NCBI RefSeq assembly: GCF_001953865.1
Contig: NZ_MQUQ01000005.1
Span: forward strand, 445,401 to 509,400
Reading direction: 5' to 3'
Source: Amycolatopsis coloradensis
GTDB lineage: Bacteria > Actinomycetota > Actinomycetes > Mycobacteriales > Pseudonocardiaceae
Length of the DNA: 64,000 nucleotides
Shown here: piece after piece, positions 41,403 to 50,888 of the stretch
How the letters are laid out: each line of letters starts with the position of its first letter
Numbering within the stretch: position 1 is the stretch's first letter
Program-made: the position numbers and the translations under genes
The notes under the pieces: generated by a model
Told to the model about the DNA's origin: nothing
The model's database searches: none
The model's input: only the letters and a program-made list of their open reading frames with translations

Positions 41403-43094
41403 ATGAGTCGGTTCGTGGACACGCTCGTCGCCACTGCGGCGGGGCGAGGTCAGCAGCGAGGAATGGTCACGGGGGAGCCCAAGGAGCCGGTTCGGCGTAC
41501 CTGGGCCGAGATTCACGAGCAGGCAAAGCGGGTCGCCGGAGGGCTGGTCGCTGCCGGACTTGAGCCGGGCAAGGCGGTGGCGGTCCTGGCGGCGGCGCCG
41601 TCGCTGATCGCGCCGACGGTGCAGGCGGTGTGGCTCGCCGGTGGCAGCGTGACGATGCTGCACCAGCCCACTCAGCGCACCGACCTCGCCGAGTGGGCCG
41701 AGGACACCGTTCGTGTGCTGCGGATGATCGGGTCCGATTTGGTTCTGCTCGGTGAGCCGTTCGACCAGTTGGGGCCGGTGCTCACCGAGCATGGCATCGC
41801 CTTCCAGGTGATCACCGAGCTGCTCGAAGCCGAGCCGCTGGTCGAGCCCGTGCCGACGGTCGAATCCGACACGGCACTTCTGCAGCTGACCAGTGGGTCG
41901 ACGGCCGATCCGAAGGCCGTTCGGATCACCTATGGAAACCTGTATTCGAACGTCAAGGCGATGGTCGATCGCGCCGAGTTCGACTTCGACGTTGACGTGA
42001 TGGTTTCGTGGTTGCCCACCTTCCACGACATGGGGATGGTCGGATTCCTGACGGTCCCGATGACGTTCGGTGTCGAACTTGTCAAGATCACCCCGCTCGA
42101 GTTCCTGTCGGGCCCGTTGATCTGGCCGCGGCTGATCAGCAAGTACAACGGCACGACCACGGCCGCGCCGAACTTCGCCTACGCGATCGTGGGCAGGCGG
42201 ATGGCTCGTGAAGAGGACGACAACGCGTACGACCTCTCGAAACTTCGGATCGCGCTGAACGGCGCCGAGCCGATCGACGAAACGGCAGTACAGACGTTTG
42301 TCGAGGCCGGGGCGCGGTTCAAGATGCCCGCCGAATGCGTCTTTCCCGCTTACGGCATGGCGGAGGCGACTCTCGCGGTTTCTTTCGCGCCCCTGTTCAC
42401 CGGACTGACGCTGGACGTCGTCGAAGCCGACGCGCTCGAGGCGGACAACCGCGCTGTGCCGGTGCCCGAGGGCGATCCGCGACGCGGCACCGACGACGTC
42501 CGTTCCTTCGCGGTGCTCGGGCCGCCGCTCGACGGGCTCGAGGCCGAGATCGTCGACGACAAGGGCACTGTGCTCGGAGAGCGCCAGGTCGGGGAGATCC
42601 GTCTACGCGGTGAGGCCGTGACGCCGGGGTACCTGACCATGGACGGTCCTGTCGCGACACAGGACGGGAACGGCTGGCTGCTCACCGGCGACCTCGGCTA
42701 CCTGATCGACGGCATGATCGTGATCTGTGGTCGTCGTAAGGACGTCATCATCATGGGCGGCCGGAACCTGTACCCGACCGATATCGAACGGGCGGCGACG
42801 TCGGTCGAAGGGGTTCGGGCGGGCAACGCCGTCGCCGTGCGGATCGACGCGGGGAGCCGCCGGGAGCGGTTCGCCATCGTCGTCGAATCAAAACTCGCCG
42901 GCGATCCCGACATTGAGAAGGCGCTGGCGAAGGAAGTCGCGGCCAAGGTGCGCGGTGCGGTCGACATGCGGCCCTTCGCGGTTGTGGTGCTCCCGGCGGG
43001 AAGCTTGCCCAAGACGCCCTCGGGCAAGGTCAAGCGGGCTGCGACCGCCACCCAGTTCGCGGACAAGATCGCCAAGAACGCGGCGACCACCTGA
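41403..43094 (+). CDS. Fatty acyl-AMP ligase/acyl-CoA synthetase-like protein
   Basis: 563 residues, ortholog in position of M. tuberculosis Rv1013 (pks16). Adenylation core: LLQLTSGSTADPKAVRITYGN, VSWLPTFHDMGMVGFL (the W-L-P-x-x-H-D-M-G motif of the FAAL branch), FPAYGMAEATLAVSF, LLTGDLGYLIDGMIVICGRRKDVIIMGGRNLYPTDIE, and the C-terminal Lys in LPKTPSGKVKR. It activates a fatty acid as acyl-AMP; the acceptor (CoA or an ACP) cannot be told. Confidence 0.88.
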   Translation: MSRFVDTLVATAAGRGQQRGMVTGEPKEPVRRTWAEIHEQAKRVAGGLVAAGLEPGKAVAVLAAAPSLIAPTVQAVWLAGGSVTMLHQPTQRTDLAEWAEDTVRVLRMIGSDLVLLGEPFDQLGPVLTEHGIAFQVITELLEAEPLVEPVPTVESDTALLQLTSGSTADPKAVRITYGNLYSNVKAMVDRAEFDFDVDVMVSWLPTFHDMGMVGFLTVPMTFGVELVKITPLEFLSGPLIWPRLISKYNGTTTAAPNFAYAIVGRRMAREEDDNAYDLSKLRIALNGAEPIDETAVQTFVEAGARFKMPAECVFPAYGMAEATLAVSFAPLFTGLTLDVVEADALEADNRAVPVPEGDPRRGTDDVRSFAVLGPPLDGLEAEIVDDKGTVLGERQVGEIRLRGEAVTPGYLTMDGPVATQDGNGWLLTGDLGYLIDGMIVICGRRKDVIIMGGRNLYPTDIERAATSVEGVRAGNAVAVRIDAGSRRERFAIVVESKLAGDPDIEKALAKEVAAKVRGAVDMRPFAVVVLPAGSLPKTPSGKVKRAATATQFADKIAKNAATT

Positions 43095-43096
43095 CA

Positions 43097-43139
43097 CGAG
43101 AGGGACGGGCTCGCGAACATCGCTGGCCCGTCCTTCTCG
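43097..43139. terminator. Terminator between acyl-AMP ligase and DivIVA-repeat genes
   Basis: CGAGAGGGACGGGC (43097-43110) pairs with GCCCGTCCTTCTCG (43126-43139) with one mismatch. Convergent genes end on both sides. Confidence 0.8.
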
Positions 43140-43144
43140 CGGAG

Positions 43145-43474
43145 TCAGCGTCGTCGCCAGGGCGGTTTGCGGGTGTGAGTGTGTTCCAAAGCCGGCGCGA
43201 TGTAGTAGGCGGCGGACTGGGAACGTCCGGCCAGCGTGCCTTCGACGTCACGAAGGAACGCGTCGACGGCTGCTGGGTCATAGCCTCGTTTCGAAAGTGG
43301 CGCTTTGGCGAACGCCACGTTGTGGACGTCCGAAACCGACAAGTCGTCGTCGCCGTCGAGCGTGGCGGCGACCCGTTCGAGGAAGGCGTCGACCGCGGGT
43401 TCGTAATAGCCCCGGGCGCCGATCGGCGCCCGGTCGAACTGCCGGGTTCTTGCCTCGAACGCGGTGACGGGCAC
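43145..43474 (-). CDS. Small protein with two DivIVA-type repeats (B)
   Basis: 109 residues. Two copies of the short DivIVA motif: FDRAPIGARGYYEPAVDAFLERV and FAKAPLSKRGYDPAAVDAFLRDV (pattern F-x-x-x-P-x-x-x-x-G-Y-x-x-x-x-V-D-x-F-L). No coiled coil long enough for a real DivIVA filament. The GTG start shares a G with the stop of copy A (TAGTG), so translation is coupled. The C-terminal tail is basic. Function unknown; a membrane-curvature or polar adaptor role is possible. Confidence 0.85.
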   Translation of the reverse strand: MPVTAFEARTRQFDRAPIGARGYYEPAVDAFLERVAATLDGDDDLSVSDVHNVAFAKAPLSKRGYDPAAVDAFLRDVEGTLAGRSQSAAYYIAPALEHTHTRKPPWRRR

Positions 43475-43833
43475 TAGCGCTCCCGCAGGAACTCGACGAG
43501 CCCGCGGTCCGGAACGGCGCGTTCGGCGGTCGCTTGCTCCTCCTCGCGCGCGCCGGGTACGCCGAGTACCTGCTGGCCGGTCCGGTGGGCGAGTTGCCCT
43601 TCGATCTTGTCGAGGAAATCGTCGACTTCACGTTCGTCGTAGCCGCGCTTCCCGATCAACGGACGCGAGAACATGACGTGATGGACCTCGGCCGCCGTCA
43701 GGTCGTCCCGGTCCGAGATCGTGTCCGCGATCCGCTCCAGGAACGCGTCGACCTCATGTTTGGCATATCCGCGCCGCCCGATCGGGGCGTTCGGGAAAAT
43801 GGCGCCGGTGATGTCTTCGGCCGTAAACGACAT
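43474..43833 (-). CDS. Small protein with two DivIVA-type repeats (A)
   Basis: 119 residues. Again two motif copies: [23 protein letters not shown] and [23 protein letters not shown], then a polar tail. It is a paralog of the protein encoded directly downstream. GGAGAGAG precedes the ATG, and an inverted repeat lies in the leader at 43857-43877. Confidence 0.85.
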   Translation of the reverse strand: MSFTAEDITGAIFPNAPIGRRGYAKHEVDAFLERIADTISDRDDLTAAEVHHVMFSRPLIGKRGYDEREVDDFLDKIEGQLAHRTGQQVLGVPGAREEEQATAERAVPDRGLVEFLRER

Positions 43834-43856
43834 GAAACTCTCTCCGGTTTCGGTGG

Positions 43857-43877
43857 GGAATGCGATCTCCGCATTCC
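43857..43877. promoter_or_regulatory. Inverted repeat in front of the DivIVA-repeat pair
   Basis: GGAATGC and GCATTCC separated by 7 bases, 24 bases upstream of the first start. It may be an operator or leader hairpin; a possible -10 (TTAGGAC) lies just upstream on the minus strand. Confidence 0.4.
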
Positions 43878-43989
43878 GTCCTAACGGGTTTGAGAGTTCT
43901 CCGGAAGAGCTCGCGCTATTCCACGACTCGATCAGGGCGTGGTGAAACGCCTTCGAGTGACGAGTCGTAACACACTGCTATGGGTGGGT

Positions 43990-44586
43990 TCAGCCAGCGT
44001 GGAAGGTGTTCTGGGCCGCGACCAGGCCGGTGCTGATCAGCGCTTCGACGGCGTCGGCGCAACGATCGACCTCGAAAGCGAGTTCTTTGCGTTCGACCGT
44101 CGAGAAATCCTTCAGCACGAAATCCGCCGGATCCTGTCGGCCCGGAGGCCTGCCGACGCCGAAACGGACACGGTAGTAGTCCTTCGTGCCCAGGGATTTG
44201 GTGATCGAGCGGAGGCCGTTGTGGCCGTTGTCACCGCCGCCCAGCTTCATCTTGAGCGCACCGAAGTCGATGTCCAGCTCGTCGTGGACGACCACGACAC
44301 CGGCCGGGGGGATCTTGTAGAACCGGGCCACGCCGACCACGGGGCCGCCCGAGAGGTTCATGTACGAGCGCGGCTTCGCCAGGACGACGCGCTGCCCGGC
44401 GAGCCTGCCTTCGAGGACCTCGGCACCGCTCTTGTGGGCTTTGAACTTGCCGCCGACACGGGCGGCGAGTTCGTCGAGCACCATGAAGCCGACGTTGTGC
44501 CTGTTGCCCGCGTATTGGGGGCCGGGATTGCCAAGGCCGGCGAGCAGGATCTGCTCGCCGGCCCCGGGAAGTGCTGCTTCGGTCAC
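43990..44586 (-). CDS. pth: Peptidyl-tRNA hydrolase
   Basis: 198 residues. Frees tRNA from dropped-off peptidyl-tRNA. Family blocks: [28 protein letters not shown] (catalytic His in RHNVG), [23 protein letters not shown] (catalytic Asp), [13 protein letters not shown] and [11 protein letters not shown]. It follows rplY by 10 bases in one operon. Confidence 0.96.
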   Translation of the reverse strand: MTEAALPGAGEQILLAGLGNPGPQYAGNRHNVGFMVLDELAARVGGKFKAHKSGAEVLEGRLAGQRVVLAKPRSYMNLSGGPVVGVARFYKIPPAGVVVVHDELDIDFGALKMKLGGGDNGHNGLRSITKSLGTKDYYRVRFGVGRPPGRQDPADFVLKDFSTVERKELAFEVDRCADAVEALISTGLVAAQNTFHAG

Positions 44587-44596
44587 ATGAGTGACT

Positions 44597-45208
44597 TTAT
44601 TCGGCGGTCTCGGCGGTGGTCTCGGCCGCCTCGGCAGCCGCGTCTTCGCCCTCGAGCGCGGACTCGGACGGCGACTCGTTCACGGCCACGACCAGGGCAT
44701 CCGGGTCGGTGACCAGGGAGGCGCCCTTCGGCAGGGTGACGTCCGAAGCGTTGATCTGGGTGCCGGCGACGACGCCCTCGACCGAGACCTCGACCTGCTC
44801 GGGGATATGCAGCGCCTCCACCTCGATCTGGATGGCGTCGAGGTCGGTGGTGACCAGGGTGCCCGGGCCGGGGGTGCCGGTGACGACGACGGGGATGTCG
44901 ACGGTGACCTTCTCGCCGCGGATGACGACCAGCAGGTCGACGTGCTCGATGTAGTTCTTCAGCGGGTGGACGACGATGGTCTTCGTCAGCGCCAGCTCGC
45001 TCTTGCCTTCAAGCTCGAGGGTGATGACGGCGTTGCTGCCGTTCTCACGCACGACGCGGGCGAACTCGAGGGCGGGCAGGGCGTAGTGGCGCGGGTCCGA
45101 GCCGTGCCCGTACAGCACCGCGGGGATTTTGCCGGCGCGACGCGTGCGGCGCGCGGCACCCTTGCCGAATTCGGTGCGGGGCTCGACGGACAGGCGTACC
45201 TCGGACAC
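44597..45208 (-). CDS. rplY: Ribosomal protein bL25 (CTC/TL5 type)
   Basis: 203 residues. N-terminal 5S rRNA-binding L25 domain ([33 protein letters not shown]) plus the C-terminal CTC beta domain and an Ala/Glu-rich tail (about 180-203). GTG at 45208, GGAG upstream. Operon with pth as in most actinobacteria. Confidence 0.95.
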   Translation of the reverse strand: MSEVRLSVEPRTEFGKGAARRTRRAGKIPAVLYGHGSDPRHYALPALEFARVVRENGSNAVITLELEGKSELALTKTIVVHPLKNYIEHVDLLVVIRGEKVTVDIPVVVTGTPGPGTLVTTDLDAIQIEVEALHIPEQVEVSVEGVVAGTQINASDVTLPKGASLVTDPDALVVAVNESPSESALEGEDAAAEAAETTAETAE

Positions 45209-45548
45209 GGTGTAGCACTCCTTCAATTCACCAACATGTTCAGCGAAATCATGCTGAGGTGGGGATGGTTCGGGGCGGTTCTGGTGTTCGGCGGCGAGTT
45301 CCACGGGCGTGCTCGATCGCGGGTGGCCACTCAAGCCGCCGCGTCGATCACGTCGGGCACCAGGTGCTCACGGAACCCGCCTCGCCGAGACCGGGAAAGT
45401 GTAGACCAACCGGTCGTGCCGGGGTCCCGCCGGGTGGCTCGGTGAGGTGACAAGTCGGTGACAGCTGCTTCGGGAACCCGCGGATGCGGTGGTGCGCGAC
45501 CCCTTTCCTAAGGTGTGATCTCTTCGCACGCGAGACACAGGGAGCGGA
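45209..45548. other. Divergent intergenic region, rplY and lipoprotein promoters
   Basis: 340 bases between divergent genes. No open frame with coding bias and no strong hairpin is visible. AAGGAGTG before rplY and AGGGAGCGG before the lipoprotein ATG are ribosome-binding sites. Confidence 0.5.
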
Positions 45549-46670
45549 ATGCCGGCACGACGGTTGAGAATCGGAGCGGTCGCCGTCTTGTGCTGCCTCG
45601 TGGCCGGTTGCGACGTCGCGATCGACGGGGCGGCGGGGATTTCGTCCGCCGAGCAGCAGCGGGTGGATCGGCGCACCGAGCAGCGCGGCGCTGTCGAGAG
45701 CGCCTTGAAGGCGCTGGAGCAGGCACCCGCCGTTATCTACAAGTCGACAATCAAGGATGCCGCGGGCAAACCCGCCGAATTGCTGTTCCGCATCACCCGC
45801 AATGGCAGCGCGTACGGCGCGCTGCCGGTCGACGGTCAGGCCATCCAGGTCATCTCGGCCGACAAGCAGCTGTACCTTTCGGCGACCCCGGAGTACTGGA
45901 AGGCGCACGGGCTCGGCAACAGCGACCAGTACGGCACCAACTGGGTCCGCACCGACAGCACGGACCTGCCGGTGAACGCCGTCGAGGTGCTCAACCCGCG
46001 CAAGGCCGCGTCGACACTCCGGACAGCGGTCTCCGCGATGAATCCGCTGACCGATCCGGTTCGGTCGAAGTTGCCCGACGGAACCGAGGTCTACGACGTC
46101 GGGAGCGGGCTCGGGACGCTGCGGGTGACCACCGCGGCGCCGCACCGTGTGGTCAGCTTCGCGCCCTCCCTCGTCGACGCCGCCGGTGGTAAGACGCTCG
46201 GTGCCGAGATGCGGGTCGAGCCGCTCACCGGGGACGCGCTGAAAAAACTCCAAACCGATCTGGACGGCGCGATCGGCGGGGTCGGGCAGCCGTTCGACGC
46301 GCTCGCCCAGGTCAGCGTCAGCGTGGTCAACGACAAACTGGACTGCACGGACTTCGTCGGTACCTGCCGGGCGACCATCGACGTCGCCAACACCGTCATC
46401 GGCAGTGTGAGCGGGACACCCGTGCGCCTGGCGCTGACCGTCGAGTTCAGCGCCCAGTCTCTCGGGGCGCAGACCTGTACGGCGGACGCCAACGCGGCAC
46501 CGGACACCACGACGAGCATGACCTGTGAGGTCAAGTTCAGGCTGCCGAATCGGAACGCCAGTTACCAGGTCCAAGCGAAGCCCGCGGCTCGCGGTGAGGT
46601 CCGGGCTCCGGTCGACGTCAACGGCGTACGCGAAAAGCTCAAGTCCGAGTTCGCCACGCTGGGTGGCTGA
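45549..46670 (+). CDS. Secreted lipoprotein of unknown function
   Basis: 373 residues. Signal peptide with lipobox LVAGC (about residue 21). The mature part has a two-domain beta pattern: one half with LPVDGQAIQVISADKQLYLSATPEYWKAH (resembling LppX/LprG-type lipid-binding lipoproteins in strand order), the other Cys-containing (LDCTDFVGTC, QTCTADANA, SMTCEV). Not recognised as a named family; a cell-wall lipid or protein carrier is only a possibility. GGGAGCGG precedes the ATG. Confidence 0.7.
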   Translation: MPARRLRIGAVAVLCCLVAGCDVAIDGAAGISSAEQQRVDRRTEQRGAVESALKALEQAPAVIYKSTIKDAAGKPAELLFRITRNGSAYGALPVDGQAIQVISADKQLYLSATPEYWKAHGLGNSDQYGTNWVRTDSTDLPVNAVEVLNPRKAASTLRTAVSAMNPLTDPVRSKLPDGTEVYDVGSGLGTLRVTTAAPHRVVSFAPSLVDAAGGKTLGAEMRVEPLTGDALKKLQTDLDGAIGGVGQPFDALAQVSVSVVNDKLDCTDFVGTCRATIDVANTVIGSVSGTPVRLALTVEFSAQSLGAQTCTADANAAPDTTTSMTCEVKFRLPNRNASYQVQAKPAARGEVRAPVDVNGVREKLKSEFATLGG

Positions 46671-46766
46671 CCTGCACACTCACCCACGGGTGCGTTACAT
46701 ACGTTGAAGTAGTCGATCTCGCGTTCTTAGCATCGGCCTTGTCGCCGATGAAAAGGGAGAAACGCG

Positions 46767-47384
46767 ATGGCGAAGTTGGTTGTGTTCGGAGGAACCGGTT
46801 ACGCGGGCGGGAAGATCGCCGCGGAAGCGCGCGGCCGCGGCCACGAGGTCCTGGCGGTGTCGAGGAACGCCGAAGGTGAGGGGACCAGGGCGGGGTCGCT
46901 TTACGACGAGGCCTTCCTCGCCGAGGTCGCCAAGGGTGCCGACGTCCTGGTGATCGCGGTCCACGGGCAGAGCGGCCTGCTCGGTGCGGTGCCCTCGATC
47001 GCTCAGGTCGCGAAGGACAACGGAGCCCGGCTCGGCGTGGTCGGCGGGGCCGGCAGCCTGCGCGTGGCTGAGGACGGGCCTCGGCTGATCGACACCCCCG
47101 AGTTCCCGGACGAGTACAAGGGCGAAGCGGGGGCACACGCCGAGGTGCTGGAAGCGTTCCGGAAGCTCCCCGAGGACATCGACTGGTTCTACCTCAGCCC
47201 GGCCGCCGAGTTCGGCGCGTGGGCCGAGGGGGAGCGGACCGGCGACTTCCGGCTCGGCGGTGACGTACTCCTGGCCGACGAGAACGGTGGATCGAAGATC
47301 GGCGGTGCCGACTACGCGATCGCGTTCGTCGACGAAATCGACAAGCCGGAGCACCGCCGTCAGCGCTTCTGCGTCGCTTACTGA
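46767..47384 (+). CDS. NAD(P)-binding Rossmann protein (YwnB/NmrA-like)
   Basis: 205 residues. Nucleotide motif VVFGGTGYAGGKIAAEA at the N-terminus, VVGGAGSLRV in the middle, and SPAAEFGAWAEGERTGDFRLGGD near the C-terminus match the small flavin-reductase/YwnB group of atypical short-chain dehydrogenases, used in redox stress. AAAGGGAGAAA precedes the ATG. Confidence 0.88.
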   Translation: MAKLVVFGGTGYAGGKIAAEARGRGHEVLAVSRNAEGEGTRAGSLYDEAFLAEVAKGADVLVIAVHGQSGLLGAVPSIAQVAKDNGARLGVVGGAGSLRVAEDGPRLIDTPEFPDEYKGEAGAHAEVLEAFRKLPEDIDWFYLSPAAEFGAWAEGERTGDFRLGGDVLLADENGGSKIGGADYAIAFVDEIDKPEHRRQRFCVAY

Positions 47385-48247
47385 CCGGACAGTTCCTTCA
47401 CGACCGGCGCGAACGTCTCCAGCATCGGGTCGAACACCGTGATGTAGGAAAAGCCGTACCGTTCGCGGCGTTCCTGGAGTTGCCGGACGATCTCGTCGAC
47501 CGTCCCGAACAGCAATTGGGGCGTTTCGAGCAGGGTGTCCACGTCGAGTCCGTCTTCGTCGTCGTCCCGCCAGGACTCGGCGGCCGCGCGCCGGTCGGCC
47601 GTGACGACGACGCGCTGGACGAGCATGTTCAGTTCGGGATCCCGGCCGTTCGTCTGTGAGCGGAAGAAGGCGACACGTTCGTCCATGCGCTCGGCGTCGT
47701 CGAGGCGGAAGGTGCCCGGCGGTTTTCCCGGTGCTTGACGAAGACCCGCGAAGCCGGCGATGTCGGCGTGACGGGCGGCCAGGGAGAGCACGCCGTCGCT
47801 GTTGCCCGCGACGAGCAGCGGCGGAGGCGTGACTCCCTCACTGTCGAAGTGTTCGCGCAGGTGGTCGAGGCTGTTGGTGAGGTACTCGATGCGTTCCTTC
47901 GCGGGAATCCACGGCAGGCCGGCATCGTCGAATTCCGATTTCATGTGGCCGGAGCCGAGGCCGAGGTCCAACCGGCCGCCGGTCATCTTCACCGTCGTGG
48001 CGACTTCGCGTGCGAAAAGCGCGAAGTTGTAGAAGGGCACATTGGAGACGAGAGTGCCTACGCGTGGCCGTTGGGTCACTGCGGCAGCCATGGTCAAGGC
48101 CGGAAAAGGCGCGTCCCGCCCCGGCCCGAGATGATCGGGCACGGAGATGACGTCGTATCCGAGGGCCTCGACGCGAAGGCACTTCGCGACCCAGTCTTCG
48201 CGGTTCTCGGCGCCCCACAGGTTCACGCCGAATTTGAATTTCCCCAT
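47378..48247 (-). CDS. LLM-class F420-dependent oxidoreductase
   Basis: 289 residues. Luciferase-like TIM barrel: FKFGVNLWGAENREDWVAKCLRVEALGYDVISVPDHLG at the start, RVGTLVSNVPFYNFALFAREVATTVKMTGGRLDLGLGSGH (F420 region), then LFGTVDEIVRQLQERRERYG. Substrate unknown. The ATG at 48247 is 7 bases after a TAGGTT box, so probably leaderless. The 3' end overlaps the convergent Rossmann gene by 7 bases. Confidence 0.88.
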   Translation of the reverse strand: MGKFKFGVNLWGAENREDWVAKCLRVEALGYDVISVPDHLGPGRDAPFPALTMAAAVTQRPRVGTLVSNVPFYNFALFAREVATTVKMTGGRLDLGLGSGHMKSEFDDAGLPWIPAKERIEYLTNSLDHLREHFDSEGVTPPPLLVAGNSDGVLSLAARHADIAGFAGLRQAPGKPPGTFRLDDAERMDERVAFFRSQTNGRDPELNMLVQRVVVTADRRAAAESWRDDDEDGLDVDTLLETPQLLFGTVDEIVRQLQERRERYGFSYITVFDPMLETFAPVVKELSGQ

Positions 48248-48254
48248 GAACGGC

Positions 48255-48260
48255 AACCTA
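48255..48260 (-). promoter_or_regulatory. -10 box TAGGTT for leaderless LLM oxidoreductase
   Basis: On the minus strand TAGGTT ends 7 bases before the ATG at 48247, no Shine-Dalgarno. Confidence 0.55.
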
Positions 48261-48306
48261 GCCACGTCGGGAGGTCCGGCGCGCGTCGTTTCGCGAGGAG
48301 CCGAAA

Positions 48307-48371
48307 TCGCAGCAAGGGACCTTTGCTCTCACTCTCCGGAAGAGAGCGAGAGCAAAGGTCCCTTGCTGCGA
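48307..48371. terminator. Long 30-bp terminator hairpin after prs
   Basis: The arms (48307-48336 and 48342-48371) pair over about 30 bp with one G-U. It begins 6 bases past the prs stop on the minus strand. It includes AGCAAGGGACCTTTGCT, the same 17 bases as in the hairpin at 20732-20806. Confidence 0.85.
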
Positions 48372-48376
48372 TGAGA

Positions 48377-49357
48377 TCAGGCGTTGCCGTCGAAGAGGGA
48401 CGTGACCGACCCGTCCTCGAAGACCTGCTGGATCGCCTGCGCCAGCAGCGGCGCGATGGACAGCACGGTCAGGCCCGGGAACCGCTTCTCCTCCGGGATC
48501 GGCAGCGTGTTGGTGACGATCACCTCGCGCGCCTTGCAGTTCGACAGCCGCTCGGTGGCGGGGTCGGACAGGATGCCGTGGGTCGAGGCGATGACGACGT
48601 CGGCGGCGCCTTCGTCGAGCAGGGCCTCGGTCGCCTTCACGATCGTGCCGCCGGTGTCGATCATGTCGTCGATCAGCACGCAGAGCTGACCGCGGACCTT
48701 GCCGACGACGCGGTTGGCGACGGCCTGGTTCGGCTTGTCCGGGTCGCGGGTCTTGTGGATGAAGGCGATCGGCCGGTCACCCAGCTGCGCCGCCCACTTC
48801 TCGGCCAGCCGCACGCGGCCCGAGTCCGGCGAGACGACGGTGATGTTCTCGCCGTGATAGGTCTTGTTGATGTGCGCGGCCAGCACGTTCTGCGCGAGCA
48901 GGTGGTCGACGGGGCCGTCGAAGAAGCCCTGGATCTGCGCGGTGTGCAGGTCGACCGTCATGATCCGGTCGGCGCCCGCGGTCTTGAACAGGTCCGCGAT
49001 CAGGCGCGCGGAGATCGGCTCGCGGCCCTTGTGCTTCTTGTCCTGACGCGCGTACGGGTAGAACGGCATGATCACGGTGATCCGTTTGGCGCTCGCCCGC
49101 TTGAGGGCGTCCACCATGATCAGCTGCTCCATCACCCACTCGTTGATGGGCGCCGGGTGGCTCTGGATCACGAACGCGTCGGTCCCGCGCACCGATTCGT
49201 TGAACCGGACGAAGATCTCCCCGTTGGCGAAGTTGTGCGCGGTCTGCGGGACGACCGTCACGTTGAGGTGCTTGGCGACCTCTTCGGCGAGCTCCGGGTG
49301 TGCGCGCCCGGAGAAGAGCATCAGGTTCTTCTTCGGTGTGCCGGACTTCGAACTCAT
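48377..49357 (-). CDS. prs: Ribose-phosphate pyrophosphokinase
   Basis: 326 residues. Makes PRPP from ribose-5-phosphate and ATP for nucleotides, His and Trp. [40 protein letters not shown] (catalytic loop), [24 protein letters not shown] loop [14 protein letters not shown]. Its ATG overlaps the glmU stop by 4 bases (ATGA). Confidence 0.97.
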   Translation of the reverse strand: MSSKSGTPKKNLMLFSGRAHPELAEEVAKHLNVTVVPQTAHNFANGEIFVRFNESVRGTDAFVIQSHPAPINEWVMEQLIMVDALKRASAKRITVIMPFYPYARQDKKHKGREPISARLIADLFKTAGADRIMTVDLHTAQIQGFFDGPVDHLLAQNVLAAHINKTYHGENITVVSPDSGRVRLAEKWAAQLGDRPIAFIHKTRDPDKPNQAVANRVVGKVRGQLCVLIDDMIDTGGTIVKATEALLDEGAADVVIASTHGILSDPATERLSNCKAREVIVTNTLPIPEEKRFPGLTVLSIAPLLAQAIQQVFEDGSVTSLFDGNA

Positions 49358-50841
49358 GCTGGCGACTCCCCGTCGTTTCCCTTATTTGAATCGGACACGG
49401 CGGTGGTGTCCTGCTTCGCGGCGGAAGCTGCTTCCGCCGCGGGTGTGCCCGGCCTGCGCCGGGTCACCCAGTCTTCGATGTTGCGCTGCGGCCCGGTGGA
49501 GACGGCGAGCGCGCCCGGGGGCACGTCTTGCCTGATCACGGTGCCTGCTCCACTGTAGGCGCCATCGCCGATGGTCACCGGGGCGACGAACGTGTTGTCC
49601 GCGCCGAGCCGCACATGGGAGCCGATCGTGGTGTGGTGCTTGTTCACGCCGTCGTAATTGACGAAAACGCTGGAACAACCGATGTTGCTGTTCTCGCCGA
49701 TGGTCGCGTCGCCGACGTAGGTCAGGTGCGGAACCTTCGTTCCGGCGCCGATGTCCGCCTTCTTCGTTTCGACGAACGCGCCGAGCTTGGCCTTGGTCCC
49801 CAGCTTGGTGCCGGGACGCAGGTAGGTGAACGGGCCGACCTTCACGCCGTCGCCGAGTTCCGAATCGGAACCGTGCGTCCGCACCACCGACGCGCCCGCG
49901 CCGACGGAGACGTTCTCCAGAGTGGTGTCCGGGCCGATCTGCGCGCCCTCGCCGACCGACGTCGAGCCCTTCAGCTGCACGCCGGGTTCGATGACGACGT
50001 CACGCGACAAGGTCACGCCCGCGTCGATCCAGGTGCTCGCCGGGTCGACGACGGTGACGCCAGCCCGCTGCCAGCCGCGGACGATGCGCCGGTTCAGTTC
50101 GGCGCCGAGGACGGAGAGCTGCACGCGGTCGTTGACGCCTTCGGTCACCCACGGGTCGTCGTTGACCAGCGCGCCGACACCCTTGCCGTCGCCGCGGGCG
50201 ATGCCGAGGACGTCGGTGAGGTAGAGCTCGCCCTGCGCGTTGTCGGTCGAAAGCTTAGAAAGGCCGTCGACCAGCACCGAAGCGTCGAAGGCGTAGACGC
50301 CGGAGTTGATTTCGGCGATTTCGTGCTGTTCGGGGGTGGCGTCCTTCTGCTCGACGATGGAGGTGACGACACCGTTCTCGTCGCGGATGATCCGGCCGTA
50401 ACCGGCCGGGTTCTCGACGACCGCGGTCAGCACGGTGACCGCGTTACCGGTCGACGTGTGCTCCGCGACCAGGGAAGCGAGTGTTTCGGTGTCGAGCAGC
50501 GGGACGTCGCCGTAACTGACGACGACGGTGCCGGTCAGCCCGCCCGGCAGGGCCGAGAGCGCGCAAGACACGGCGTGGCCGGTGCCCTTCTGCTCCTCCT
50601 GGACGGCCGTGACGACCTCGCGCCCGAGCGCTTCGCCGGCCTTCGCCAGCTGCGCGCCGACCGAGTCGCGACCATGGCCGATGACCACGACCAGGTGTTC
50701 CGGACTCAGTCCCGCCGCCGCCCGGACCGCGTGCTCGACCAGCGGACGGCCGGCGATCGGGTGCAGCACCTTCGGGGTGGACGAGCGCATGCGGGTGCCC
50801 TCACCCGCGGCGAGGATCAACGTGCTCAGCGGGCCGGTCAC
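49354..50841 (-). CDS. glmU: Bifunctional GlmU (GlcNAc-1-P uridyltransferase/acetyltransferase)
   Basis: 495 residues. N-terminal pyrophosphorylase ([55 protein letters not shown]) and C-terminal left-handed beta-helix with hexapeptide repeats ([46 protein letters not shown]). It makes UDP-GlcNAc for peptidoglycan. The C-terminal 45 residues are a Ser/Ala-rich extension seen in actinobacterial GlmU. GTG start with GGGAG upstream. Confidence 0.97.
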   Translation of the reverse strand: MTGPLSTLILAAGEGTRMRSSTPKVLHPIAGRPLVEHAVRAAAGLSPEHLVVVIGHGRDSVGAQLAKAGEALGREVVTAVQEEQKGTGHAVSCALSALPGGLTGTVVVSYGDVPLLDTETLASLVAEHTSTGNAVTVLTAVVENPAGYGRIIRDENGVVTSIVEQKDATPEQHEIAEINSGVYAFDASVLVDGLSKLSTDNAQGELYLTDVLGIARGDGKGVGALVNDDPWVTEGVNDRVQLSVLGAELNRRIVRGWQRAGVTVVDPASTWIDAGVTLSRDVVIEPGVQLKGSTSVGEGAQIGPDTTLENVSVGAGASVVRTHGSDSELGDGVKVGPFTYLRPGTKLGTKAKLGAFVETKKADIGAGTKVPHLTYVGDATIGENSNIGCSSVFVNYDGVNKHHTTIGSHVRLGADNTFVAPVTIGDGAYSGAGTVIRQDVPPGALAVSTGPQRNIEDWVTRRRPGTPAAEAASAAKQDTTAVSDSNKGNDGESPA

Positions 50842-50882
50842 GGCACTCCCAACATTTCACCAACGGTGGTTGTCGGGCATTG

Positions 50883-50888
50883 ATCCTA
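50883..50888 (-). promoter_or_regulatory. Possible -10 box TAGGAT of the glmU-prs operon
   Basis: On the minus strand TAGGAT lies 42 bases before the glmU start and overlaps the stop of the GGDEF gene, so glmU can be transcribed independently. Confidence 0.45.
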
